Origin: Chitinophaga sp. 180180018-3
GTDB lineage: Bacteria > Bacteroidota > Bacteroidia > Chitinophagales > Chitinophagaceae
Direction of reading: 5' to 3'
DNA: 64,000 nt
Assembly: GCF_037893185.1 (NCBI RefSeq)
Contig: NZ_CP140772.1
Span: forward strand, 3,410,001-3,474,000
Shown piece by piece: positions 8,390 to 15,727 of this stretch. Each line of letters starts with the position of its first letter. Positions within the stretch are counted from its first letter, which is position 1. Under the pieces are notes generated by a model. That model was not told where the DNA came from. It saw only the letters and a program-made list of their open reading frames with translations, and made no database searches. The position numbers were made by a program, and so were the translations under genes.

Positions 8390-9462
8390 TTAATTTCTAT
8401 CATTTGAATCGTTCCCTGTTGAAACGCCCCTTGCAACCGCTCCGCATGCGTATCTGTAATAAACACCTGTCCGTAGCTATCGCCTGTGACAAGTTTGATG
8501 AGGCGGGAAACGCGGTCCTGGTCTAGCTTTTCAAATACGTCGTCGAGTAGCAGGAGGGGAGGGAATTGTTTATGTTGACGGATAATTTCGTATTGCGCCA
8601 GTTTAAGAGCAAATAAGAAGCTTTTTCGCTGACCCTGGGAGGCATTGCTTTTCATAGGGTGGTTGTTCAGCAGGAACAGGAGGTCGTCGCGATGAATACC
8701 GGTAGTGGTACGCTGCAGCTGCATGTCGCGATACCTGGCATTGTTCAGCTGGGCTGCATAATCTTCTTCCAGTAAAGTACAGAGGTATTGGATATTCACC
8801 ACCTCGTGGGTACCGGCAATATAATCATACAGCTCCTGTACCATTGGAATGAAAGAAAGGAGGAAGGCGCGTCGTTTTTCATGAACAGGCACACCGTGCA
8901 TCACCAGCTGGAGATCGAATACATCCAGGAGGCTGTCCTGGTTCTGGCCGGTAGCCGCCATGTTTTTCAGCAGGGAGTTTCGCTGCGTAAGTATCTTCTG
9001 ATAAACGATAAGATGTTCGAGGTACTCGGGGTACAATTGCGACAGGAGGCTATCGAGCCATTTGCGTCGTTCCTCACTGCCGCCGAGGATGATTTCGGCA
9101 TCGTCCGGAGCGATCATCACGGCCGGAAACTGCCCTATATGCCGGGAAAACCGGTCGTAGCGGTCGTCGTTCAGGCTGATCTCTTTTTTGCCATCTTTCA
9201 CCGTACAAACAATCTTTTCAGGCTGTCCGTTTTTTTCCAGCAAGCCTTCGAGCCTGAATCCGTTGGTGTGGTATTGGGTATTCTGGCTTTCGCTGCTGGT
9301 AAAGTAGCTGCGGGTAAAGCAAAGGTAGTAGATGGCGTCGAGCAGGTTTGTTTTGCCGGCGCCGTTCCGTCCGGTAATGCCCACTATCCGGCCGTTGAAA
9401 CGGAAAGCGGCCTGGCTGTAATTCCGGAACTGAACGAGTGATATATTGTTTATAGTGAGCAA
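8383..9462 (-). CDS. recF: DNA replication/repair protein RecF
   Basis: A 359-residue SMC-like ATPase of normal RecF length. The Walker A motif GRNGAGKT is at 31-38, the RecF-type signature SNASQGQRKSFLFALKLAQ precedes Walker B LLLLDDVFEKLD, and a C-terminal D-loop segment VFITDTHAERL follows. RecF binds gapped DNA and loads RecA with RecO and RecR. The gene is monocistronic or precedes the DUF721 gene on the same strand. Its 3' end overlaps the arm of an intergenic palindrome. Confidence 0.95.
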   Translation of the reverse strand: MLTINNISLVQFRNYSQAAFRFNGRIVGITGRNGAGKTNLLDAIYYLCFTRSYFTSSESQNTQYHTNGFRLEGLLEKNGQPEKIVCTVKDGKKEISLNDDRYDRFSRHIGQFPAVMIAPDDAEIILGGSEERRKWLDSLLSQLYPEYLEHLIVYQKILTQRNSLLKNMAATGQNQDSLLDVFDLQLVMHGVPVHEKRRAFLLSFIPMVQELYDYIAGTHEVVNIQYLCTLLEEDYAAQLNNARYRDMQLQRTTTGIHRDDLLFLLNNHPMKSNASQGQRKSFLFALKLAQYEIIRQHKQFPPLLLLDDVFEKLDQDRVSRLIKLVTGDSYGQVFITDTHAERLQGAFQQGTIQMIEIKN

Positions 9463-9643
9463 CTAGTTAAAGATTAGCTATTAGTAATATGCGATTTTTT
9501 AAAATTTATAAGATGGAAAAGACGCTGCTCTTACGAGATGTACGCAATTTCCCTGCAATTAAATACAAAAGTGTTTGAAATTGATCAATTTGCATAATTT
9601 AATGGGAATTAGAATTGATATTTATATTTTAGGATTTTCCTGT

Positions 9644-9651
9644 TATATTTG
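9644..9651 (+). promoter_or_regulatory. Bacteroidota -7 box for pdhA
   Basis: TATATTTG matches the TAnnTTTG -7 consensus exactly. No well-spaced TTTG -33 box was found. Transcription would start near 9658, which excludes the in-frame TTG at 9649 as a start codon and points to GTG at 9670. Confidence 0.6.
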
Positions 9652-9669
9652 CGGACAAATTTAGATAGA

Positions 9670-10680
9670 GTGCAAACTAAAACAGACGTCAAGACGAAAT
9701 TCACCAAAGAGACATATCTGTATTGGTATGAATTGATGCTTTTGCTGCGCCGCTTTGAAGAAAAGACGGGCCAGTTGTACGGGATGCAAAAAATTCGTGG
9801 TTTTTGTCACTTGTACATCGGACAGGAAGCAATAGCTGCTGGTGCGATCACTGCTACCAAGCCGGAAGATAAATTTATCACTGCCTACCGCGACCACGCG
9901 CTGGCAATTGCAAAAGGTATCTCTGCCAAGGCTTGTATGGCTGAACTGTATGGAAAAGCGACCGGATGTTCGAAAGGAAAGGGAGGCAGTATGCACTTTT
10001 TCTCGAAGGAGCATGGCTTCTTCGGCGGACATGGAATTGTAGGAGCGCAGATTGGTACCGGGGCCGGACTGGCACTGGCCGAGCAATACAAGGGAACAGA
10101 TAATGTTGTATTGTGTTTCTTCGGTGATGGTGCTGCCCGTCAGGGTATCCTGCATGAAACCTTCAATATGGCGATGACCTGGAAGCTTCCTGTTATCTTC
10201 ATTTGCGAAAACAACATGTATGCGATGGGGACTTCAGTAGAACGTACCTCTAACGTATTGGATATCTATAAATTGGCTGATGCATACGAAATGCCGGCTG
10301 ATTCTATCGACGGTATGAGTTGCGAAACAGTACATGATGGTATCGAAAGAGCAGTAAAACGTGCCCGCGAAAAAGGCGGACCAACCCTGCTCGAAATCAA
10401 AACTTACCGCTATCGTGGCCACTCCATGAGCGATCCGGCGAAATACCGTACCAAGGAAGAGCTGGAAGAGTATAAAGAGAAAGATCCTATCAATGAAGTA
10501 CTGCGTGTAATCCAGAAAAACAAATGGGCTACAGATGCTGAAATTGAGGCGATCAGCGAGCGCGTTAAAGCAGAAGTGGAAGAATGTGTGACCTTCGCGG
10601 AAGAATCACCCTGGCCTTCTGACGACGAGTTGCTGAAAGACGTTTATGTTCAGGAAGATTATCCCTTCATCGTAGACTAA
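9670..10680 (+). CDS. pdhA: Pyruvate dehydrogenase E1 component, alpha subunit
   Basis: A 336-residue thiamine-diphosphate enzyme subunit that, with E1 beta, decarboxylates pyruvate and passes acetyl groups to E2 lipoate. Visible signatures are CHLYIGQEAIAAG, YRDHALAIAKG, GKGGSMHFFS, the ThDP motif GDGAARQGILHETFNMA...ENN, and the phosphorylation-loop equivalent YRYRGHSMSDPAKYR. The GTG at 9670 (MQTKTDVKTKF) is preferred because the upstream TTG at 9649 overlaps the -7 promoter box. No E1 beta or E2 gene follows, so the complex is split across the genome. A perfect-stem terminator follows 11 bp after the stop. Confidence 0.93.
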   Translation: MQTKTDVKTKFTKETYLYWYELMLLLRRFEEKTGQLYGMQKIRGFCHLYIGQEAIAAGAITATKPEDKFITAYRDHALAIAKGISAKACMAELYGKATGCSKGKGGSMHFFSKEHGFFGGHGIVGAQIGTGAGLALAEQYKGTDNVVLCFFGDGAARQGILHETFNMAMTWKLPVIFICENNMYAMGTSVERTSNVLDIYKLADAYEMPADSIDGMSCETVHDGIERAVKRAREKGGPTLLEIKTYRYRGHSMSDPAKYRTKEELEEYKEKDPINEVLRVIQKNKWATDAEIEAISERVKAEVEECVTFAEESPWPSDDELLKDVYVQEDYPFIVD

Positions 10681-10690
10681 AAATAAATGA

Positions 10691-10738
10691 AGCTAATAGC
10701 TACTAGCGGCCGGCCGCTGGTAGCTATTAGCTATTTTT
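10691..10738 (+). terminator. Loopless 21-bp-arm hairpin with T-run after pdhA
   Basis: Arms 10691-10711 and 10712-10732 are self-complementary except for one mismatched pair and meet without a loop at AGCGGCC/GGCCGCT. The outer part is built from AGCTAATAGCTA words, and ATTTTT follows. It should terminate pdhA. AGCTAAAAGCT words continue to base 10770 and reappear near 22590. Confidence 0.8.
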
Positions 10739-10779
10739 CACCAAAAGCAAACAGCCAACAGCTAAAAGCTATTCAAATT

Positions 10780-11478
10780 ATGGCAGCAACTAAAGATAAA
10801 ACCACTGCGCCCCGACCTACAAATGACTTTGACCTGGAGGTATCCATGCACAAGGCAGAGGATTTCTTCAACAAAAACAAAAACGTTATCTCTATTGCAG
10901 TGTTGGCTGTAGTAGTTGTGGTAGGCGGTTTCTTCGCCTATAACCGTTTCGTGAAACAGCCCAATGAAAACAAAGCACAGGAAATGGTGTTCCATGCACA
11001 GAATTACTTTGCGGTGGATTCATTTAAACTGGCCCTGAACGGCGACGGTAATAACTACGGCTTCTTACAGGTGGCTGACAAGTATGGCAGCACTAAAGCT
11101 GGCAACCTTGCTAAATACAGCGCTGGCGTATGTTACATCCGCCTCGGTGAATACCAGAAAGGTATCGATATGCTGAAATCATTCAGCTCTGATGATCTGT
11201 TGCTGCAGCCTACTGCACTCGGACTGATCGGAGATGCCTATATGGAACTGAATAAAACTGATGATGGTATCGAATCTTACAAGAAAGCAGGTCATTATAA
11301 CGATAATGAACTGACTGCCCCTGTATACCTGTTCCGTGCCGGCCAGGCCCTGGAGAAAGCTGGTAAACAACAGGAAGCAGCTGTTATCTATAAAGAGATC
11401 AAAGAAAAATTCCCGCTGACCAACGAAGGTCGCGAAATGGATAAATACCTGGCAAGACTGGGTGAAGTAAGAAATTAA
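10780..11478 (+). CDS. Membrane-anchored tetratricopeptide repeat protein
   Basis: A 232-residue protein with a short charged N-terminus, one transmembrane helix (about 36-54) and an exported domain of TPR-like helices (YGSTKAGNLAKYSAGVCYIRLGEYQKGIDML, LGLIGDAYMELNKTDDGIESYKKA, LFRAGQALEKAGKQQEAAVIY when read as successive repeats). It resembles YfgM/CcmI-like scaffold proteins common in Bacteroidota. The ATG at 10780 (MAATKDKT) is chosen because an upstream in-frame ATG at 10687 lies at the edge of the pdhA terminator hairpin and would add an unlikely leader. A protein-assembly role is inferred from architecture only. Confidence 0.8.
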   Translation: MAATKDKTTAPRPTNDFDLEVSMHKAEDFFNKNKNVISIAVLAVVVVVGGFFAYNRFVKQPNENKAQEMVFHAQNYFAVDSFKLALNGDGNNYGFLQVADKYGSTKAGNLAKYSAGVCYIRLGEYQKGIDMLKSFSSDDLLLQPTALGLIGDAYMELNKTDDGIESYKKAGHYNDNELTAPVYLFRAGQALEKAGKQQEAAVIYKEIKEKFPLTNEGREMDKYLARLGEVRN

Positions 11479-11486
11479 TGAATCCT

Positions 11487-11514
11487 GTTGTCAGTCGGAT
11501 CGCCGGCTGACAAC
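11487..11514 (+). terminator. Short hairpin between TPR gene and ribH
   Basis: Arms GTTGTCAGTCGG (11487-11498) and CCGGCTGACAAC (11503-11514) pair with one mismatch around a 4-nt loop. There is no T-run, so it may be a weak terminator, an attenuator or an mRNA-stabilising stem. No FMN-riboswitch sequence is visible ahead of ribH. Confidence 0.45.
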
Positions 11515-11533
11515 GGAATATAAAGCTATTTAC

Positions 11534-12034
11534 ATGTCTGAGCATAATAAAAGCTTACTCAATGACGCTGGCATTCTCAACCTGGAGGATGCCAGTGTTG
11601 TTATGGTGTATACCGAATGGAACGACGCCATCGTGAATGAACTGGTAGCAGGCAGCGAAAAGGCCCTGGCAGCATACAAAGTATCCAGGTCTGAAAAAAT
11701 AATTGTACCCGGCGCATTCGAATTGCCTTACGCCTGCAGGCAATACTGGGAAGCCACCAAAGGCACCGGTAAACAGCCTGGCGCTATTATTGCTTTCGGA
11801 TGCGTGATCCGTGGCGAGACACCGCATTTCGATTATGTTTGTAAAGCAGTAACAGAAGGGATCCTGCAACTGAACCTTCAACTGCCGGTTCCTGTTATAT
11901 TTGGGATTCTTACAGTAGATAACGAGCAACAGGCATACGATCGGCTGGGTGGCGCGCACGGCCATAAAGGAGAAGAAGCAGCTATCACCGCCCTGAAGAT
12001 GATCGCGCTGCAGCGAAACTTATCCAGGATTTAA
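11534..12034 (+). CDS. ribH: 6,7-dimethyl-8-ribityllumazine synthase
   Basis: A 166-residue protein that condenses 5-amino-6-ribitylaminouracil with 3,4-dihydroxy-2-butanone 4-phosphate, the penultimate step of riboflavin synthesis, usually as a 60-mer or pentamer. The active-site segments are present: VPGAFELPYACRQYW, GCVIRGETPHFDYVCKAVTEG with the catalytic His, and FGILTVDNEQQAYDR followed by GHKGEEAA. The N-terminal 20 residues vary in the family. It is 17 bp ahead of the Fe-S protein gene. No other rib genes are nearby. Confidence 0.95.
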   Translation: MSEHNKSLLNDAGILNLEDASVVMVYTEWNDAIVNELVAGSEKALAAYKVSRSEKIIVPGAFELPYACRQYWEATKGTGKQPGAIIAFGCVIRGETPHFDYVCKAVTEGILQLNLQLPVPVIFGILTVDNEQQAYDRLGGAHGHKGEEAAITALKMIALQRNLSRI

Positions 12035-12051
12035 GCGTAAATACCCAGAAA

Positions 12052-12771
12052 ATGAATGTACAGTTATTTATACCGTGTTTTGTAGACCAGCTCTTCCCCG
12101 AAACCGCTTTTAATATGGTGAAAGTATTGGAGAAACTGGGCTGTAATGTGATGTATAACACGGAACAAACCTGCTGTGGCCAGCCTGCGTATAATGCCGG
12201 CTACCAGGACGAATGCCGGAGCGTTGCCACCAAGTTTATCAAAGACTTTAAAACCTTCGACTACATTGTGGCGCCCAGCGGTTCCTGTACAGGTTTTGTG
12301 CGCAATTACTATGGTAAACTCTTCGATAACTCTGCGGCACATAACGATGTGAAACTGCTGAAAAAGAACCTCTACGAGTTTACCGAATTTCTTACCGAAG
12401 TACTGAACGTCACAGATGTGGGCGCAACACTCAATGGAGTAGGCACTTATCACGATGCCTGTGGCGCGCTGAGGGAATGTGGTATTAAAGAAGCACCCCG
12501 TAAATTACTGGAGAAAGTACGTGGACTGGAACTGAAGGAAATGAATGATAGCGAGGTGTGTTGCGGTTTTGGGGGCACCTTCTCCGTAAAGTTTGAACCT
12601 ATATCTGTAGGTATGGGGGAACAGAAAGTGAACAATGCGGTAGGCAGCGGTGCCGAATATCTCATCTCTACTGATCTTTCCTGCCTCATGCACCTGGATG
12701 GCTATATACGTAAGCACGGCACCAATATCAAAGTAATGCATATCGCCGATGTACTCGCAAGTGGCTGGTAA
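12052..12771 (+). CDS. LutA/LldE-like (Fe-S)-binding oxidoreductase subunit
   Basis: A 239-residue protein of two CCG domains: CCGQPAYNAGY near residue 43 and CCGFGGTFSVKF near 166, each preceded by further ligands (APSGSCTGFV; YHDACGALRECG). This arrangement is that of LutA/LldE, which carries an Fe-S cluster and works with LutB and LutC in L-lactate oxidation, or of related heterodisulfide-reductase-like subunits. The partner genes are absent here, so the redox partner is unknown. It probably forms an operon with ribH upstream and the EVE-domain gene downstream. Confidence 0.85.
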   Translation: MNVQLFIPCFVDQLFPETAFNMVKVLEKLGCNVMYNTEQTCCGQPAYNAGYQDECRSVATKFIKDFKTFDYIVAPSGSCTGFVRNYYGKLFDNSAAHNDVKLLKKNLYEFTEFLTEVLNVTDVGATLNGVGTYHDACGALRECGIKEAPRKLLEKVRGLELKEMNDSEVCCGFGGTFSVKFEPISVGMGEQKVNNAVGSGAEYLISTDLSCLMHLDGYIRKHGTNIKVMHIADVLASGW

Positions 12772-12804
12772 GTACTAATTTCACGATCAGAAAAACTATT
12801 TGGT

Positions 12805-13227
12805 ATGAATTATTGGTTGGTAAAATCAGAACCATTCAAATATTCCTGGGATCAGTTTGTAAAAGATAAAGTAACTTTTTGGGATGGTGTGCGCAACTAC
12901 GCCGCCAGAAACAATCTCCGGGCTATGAAAAAAGGCGACATCGTTTTCTTCTATCATAGCAACGAAGGCCTCGAAATCGTAGGACTGGCCACCGTAGCCA
13001 AAGAAGCTTACCAGGACCCTACCACTACCGATCCGAACTGGGTGGCAGTAGATCTGAAACCCCTCAGGGCAGTTAAGAAACCTGTAACCCTGGCTGCTAT
13101 GAAAGCAGAAAAAAGACTGGCTAAACTCTCTCTGATCCGTTTGGGCCGCCTGTCGGTGAGTGACGTGAAACCGGAAGAATTCGAAGTGATTATGGAAATG
13201 GCGGAAACGAAGCTGGCCGCTAAATAA
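12805..13227 (+). CDS. EVE-domain protein
   Basis: A 140-residue single-domain protein: MNYWLVKSEPFKYSWDQF, FWDGVRNYAARNNLRAMKKGD, VFFYHSN then EIVGLATVAKEAYQDPT. This is the complete EVE (PUA-like) fold, whose aromatic cage reads modified bases in nucleic acids; homologues such as THYN1 bind modified cytosines. Many bacterial EVE proteins are linked to RNA modification or to DNA-modification-dependent defence. No restriction enzyme or methylase is adjacent here, so a housekeeping role is more likely. The sirtuin gene starts 6 bp after its stop. Confidence 0.9.
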   Translation: MNYWLVKSEPFKYSWDQFVKDKVTFWDGVRNYAARNNLRAMKKGDIVFFYHSNEGLEIVGLATVAKEAYQDPTTTDPNWVAVDLKPLRAVKKPVTLAAMKAEKRLAKLSLIRLGRLSVSDVKPEEFEVIMEMAETKLAAK

Positions 13228-13232
13228 CTTTC

Positions 13233-13913
13233 ATGAAACCACGACTGGTAGTACTCACAGGAGCAGGCATCAGCGCCGAGAGCGGTCTGCGGACGTTCCG
13301 GGATTCCGATGGATTATGGGAAGGCTACGATGTATACGAAGTGGCTTCTCCGAAAGGATGGGCCGGTAACCCCGGGCTGGTGCAGGACTTTTACAACAGC
13401 CGCCGCCGCGATGTAATGGCTGCACAGCCTAATGCCGCGCATACCGGACTGGCAAAGCTCGAAGAAAAATTCGACGTAAGAATCATTACACAGAATATCG
13501 ACGACCTGCATGAAAGAGGCGGGTCGAGCAGGGTATTGCATCTTCATGGCGAGATTTTTAAGATGCGAAGCGTTACGGATGAAACCCTGATCTATGACAT
13601 CCGGGAGGATATCAAAATGGGCGACCTCGCAGCCGACGGCGGACAGTTACGCCCGCATATTGTGTGGTTCGGGGAGGCGGTACCTATGATAGAGCCTGCA
13701 GTAATGGAAGTGTATACAGCGGATATATTTGTAGTAGTAGGAACTTCATTGCAGGTATATCCTGCAGCCAACCTGCTGAGTTATGTACCAGCTAATACAC
13801 CCATCTATATCATCGACAGAAAGATTCCGCAGGTGGATTTTACAGCACATATGCACAAAATAGAGAAGCCGGCAACGGAAGGAGTAGCGGAGCTGCTGAA
13901 ATTATTGTTATAA
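13233..13913 (+). CDS. cobB: Sirtuin NAD-dependent protein deacylase, without zinc-site cysteines
   Basis: A 226-residue sirtuin with the NAD-binding TGAGISAESGLRTFR motif (9-23), TQNIDDLHERGG with Asn88 and Asp90, and the catalytic His105 in LHLHGE. Tyr54 and Arg57 in FYNSRRR match the CobB/SIRT5 residues that select succinyl and other acidic acyl-lysines. Unusually, the protein contains no cysteine at all, so the usual four-Cys structural zinc site is missing and the module after His105 is shortened. It removes acyl groups from lysines using NAD. It lies 6 bp behind the EVE-domain gene and is convergent with the saccharopine dehydrogenase gene. Confidence 0.88.
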   Translation: MKPRLVVLTGAGISAESGLRTFRDSDGLWEGYDVYEVASPKGWAGNPGLVQDFYNSRRRDVMAAQPNAAHTGLAKLEEKFDVRIITQNIDDLHERGGSSRVLHLHGEIFKMRSVTDETLIYDIREDIKMGDLAADGGQLRPHIVWFGEAVPMIEPAVMEVYTADIFVVVGTSLQVYPAANLLSYVPANTPIYIIDRKIPQVDFTAHMHKIEKPATEGVAELLKLLL

Positions 13914-13939
13914 AAAAACCTCCCCGTTTCAGGGGAGGT
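13911..13939 (-). terminator. Terminator for the saccharopine dehydrogenase gene
   Basis: ACCTCCCC (13918-13925) and GGGGAGGT (13932-13939) pair around a 6-nt loop. The run of seven A at 13912-13918 becomes a U-run on the minus strand, so this is an intrinsic terminator for the minus-strand gene whose stop is at 13994. Confidence 0.8.
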
Positions 13940-13993
13940 ATCCACAAGTCCTTGTTGCCCGATAGAGTCCATCATAGGAATTAATCACTTAGC

Positions 13994-15316
13994 CTATTCA
14001 AAGCTCTCTTCAAACCTGATATCATATTCTTCTAATTCTTTCAGGACAGGGTTGTATATTTCGGGTGTTACGGGTATATGCAGCCCTTTTAACGTTATTT
14101 TTTCCTGGAGTAGTAGTTTGGCAATGATACCCAACGGCAGGCCTACTGTTTTAGCCATTGCTGTATGTATATTATCATCTCCCTGAACAATCATGTAACT
14201 ATGCATTTTCGTTGCCATATTACGGCGTTCGAATTCGATTTCATGCATCATAACGATCATGTCCTTGTCCGCAGGTTCCATTTTCAACTTGTTTTCCGCG
14301 AGGAACTGGAGTATAGCCGCATTGGTTTGCTCCCCTAAATTTATGACATCTGGACTTAATAAACCGAGAAATTTTAGCTGGCGGATTACTTTCGACTTGG
14401 TACTGACACCGAGGAACTGTGCCAGGCTTTCTTCCGGGGTGCCTGCAGGTTCTTTAACGGCCTGTGTTGCCCAATTAGTATAAGAAAGATCCTGTGTGTC
14501 AATTTTATGGCTGTCGTTCGTGAGACCGAGCTTTATCAGGGCATTCCAGCCTTCGCAGAAGTCGGGGTACCGCAGCGTGGCCCGCATAAAAGTAGCCAGC
14601 TCCTCCAGCCTATATGCTTCCATATAGGTCAGTGAGTCGCGGTTGGGATAGTAAGCCAGCTTGCCTAAACCAGGTAACTGTATCGTTTTCGTATGGTCAA
14701 AAAGTTGTTCGTAGTTCAGCTCTTTTATCTTTCCCTTCTCTTTATAAGTAGCGCCAGAACTGCCTGCCATCACAATATTTCGGGCATTCCAGGATATCTT
14801 GTACTGCCATGGATTGTCATTACTTTCGGGAGATATGAGTCCGCCACAGTATGATTTAAAAGAAAATATCTGCCCGCCTTTCTTCTCTATGGAATGTATC
14901 AGCTTCATAGCCGACATATGGTCAATCCCCGGATCGAGCCCCATTTCATACAAAAAGAGGAGGCCGGCTTTTTCAATCTCATCTTTTAACGCATGTACTT
15001 CGGAATCAATATAAGATGCGGTAAGCAGGTCTTTCCTGCATTCAAGACAATCTTTTGCAATAACGATATGTAATTGTGCCGGCAGCAGTGAAATAACAAG
15101 ATCCGTATCTCTGATGAGTTGTTGCCGGGCGGCAGTATCTTTTATATCCAGGGTAGCAGCAGTAGCGTAATATGACTTGCCCGTTTTAGACTTGATAAGA
15201 GACAGATCATGATCTGCCACAGTAATATGCCATTTTTGTTTCGGTGCATTTGCCAGCAGGTAGTCGATAAGACCAGTGGCCGATTTACCGGCGCCAAACA
15301 ACAGTATATTCTTCAT
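13994..15316 (-). CDS. Saccharopine dehydrogenase family protein
   Basis: A 440-residue protein with an N-terminal Rossmann motif (NILLFGAGKSATGLIDYLL) and the saccharopine dehydrogenase catalytic layout: SLLPAQLHIVIAKDCLECRK, YEMGLDPGIDHMSAMKLI, SYCGGLISPESNDNPWQYK and a C-terminal GLPLGIIAKLLL. This matches the L-glutamate-forming (Lys9-type) enzyme of the saccharopine route, in which lysine nitrogen passes through saccharopine. Cytosolic. No partner lysine-ketoglutarate reductase is adjacent, so lysine catabolism is probable but not shown. It ends at a dedicated terminator. Confidence 0.88.
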   Translation of the reverse strand: MKNILLFGAGKSATGLIDYLLANAPKQKWHITVADHDLSLIKSKTGKSYYATAATLDIKDTAARQQLIRDTDLVISLLPAQLHIVIAKDCLECRKDLLTASYIDSEVHALKDEIEKAGLLFLYEMGLDPGIDHMSAMKLIHSIEKKGGQIFSFKSYCGGLISPESNDNPWQYKISWNARNIVMAGSSGATYKEKGKIKELNYEQLFDHTKTIQLPGLGKLAYYPNRDSLTYMEAYRLEELATFMRATLRYPDFCEGWNALIKLGLTNDSHKIDTQDLSYTNWATQAVKEPAGTPEESLAQFLGVSTKSKVIRQLKFLGLLSPDVINLGEQTNAAILQFLAENKLKMEPADKDMIVMMHEIEFERRNMATKMHSYMIVQGDDNIHTAMAKTVGLPLGIIAKLLLQEKITLKGLHIPVTPEIYNPVLKELEEYDIRFEESFE

Positions 15317-15727
15317 AATGTTCTTTACAAAGTGATTAAGAATCAGGGGAATAACAGCTTTTTTGTTACTAATGTTCGATATTCAACGCTAATTCGGATT
15401 TATTCTTATTATATATATGTTTTCTGTTGATTCGACTAGTTGATTATCAGGGTCTTAAAAACAAATACTCTGCCAATATTTATTCCCTGATATATTATAT
15501 TAAGTCTACATATTATGTAATTAAGAATTAGGAGGAGCGATCAATCGGGAATAAAATGTGGGTAATTATCCCCTTGTTTTTTTGGATAATTATTCGCTGA
15601 TAATTCATGATCCGGTATTCCGGATACTTAATTGTTTTTTTCTCTTTCAGAGGCAAAATAAGGCTTGAAATGGCTATATTTGCCTTTATCTGTTTTGAGC
15701 AGAAAAAATTGTAAATCAACACACAAA
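15317..15727. other. Divergent intergenic region upstream of gyrA
   Basis: About 410 bp, AT-rich, without a credible gene. It carries a -7 box for gyrA at 15675. Upstream are two inverted repeats: TAATTATCC (15563-15571) with GGATAATTA (15584-15592), and ATCCGG (15610-15615) with CCGGAT (15620-15625). They could be operators or DNA-topology-sensitive elements for the gyrase gene, but nothing further supports this. The promoter of the saccharopine dehydrogenase gene must lie at the left end and was not recognised. Confidence 0.4.
15675..15682 (+). promoter_or_regulatory. Bacteroidota -7 box for gyrA
   Basis: TATATTTG matches TAnnTTTG exactly and predicts a start of transcription near 15689. 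This excludes an in-frame upstream start near 15665 and supports ATG at 15728. Confidence 0.6.

Noticed and set aside
8788..9441. 217-codon open frame on the plus strand within recF
   Set aside because: Antisense shadow; recF keeps all ATPase motifs in this region.
11479..11533. FMN riboswitch upstream of ribH
   Set aside because: Only a short simple hairpin is present; the 55-bp gap is too short for an RFN element and lacks its conserved sequence.
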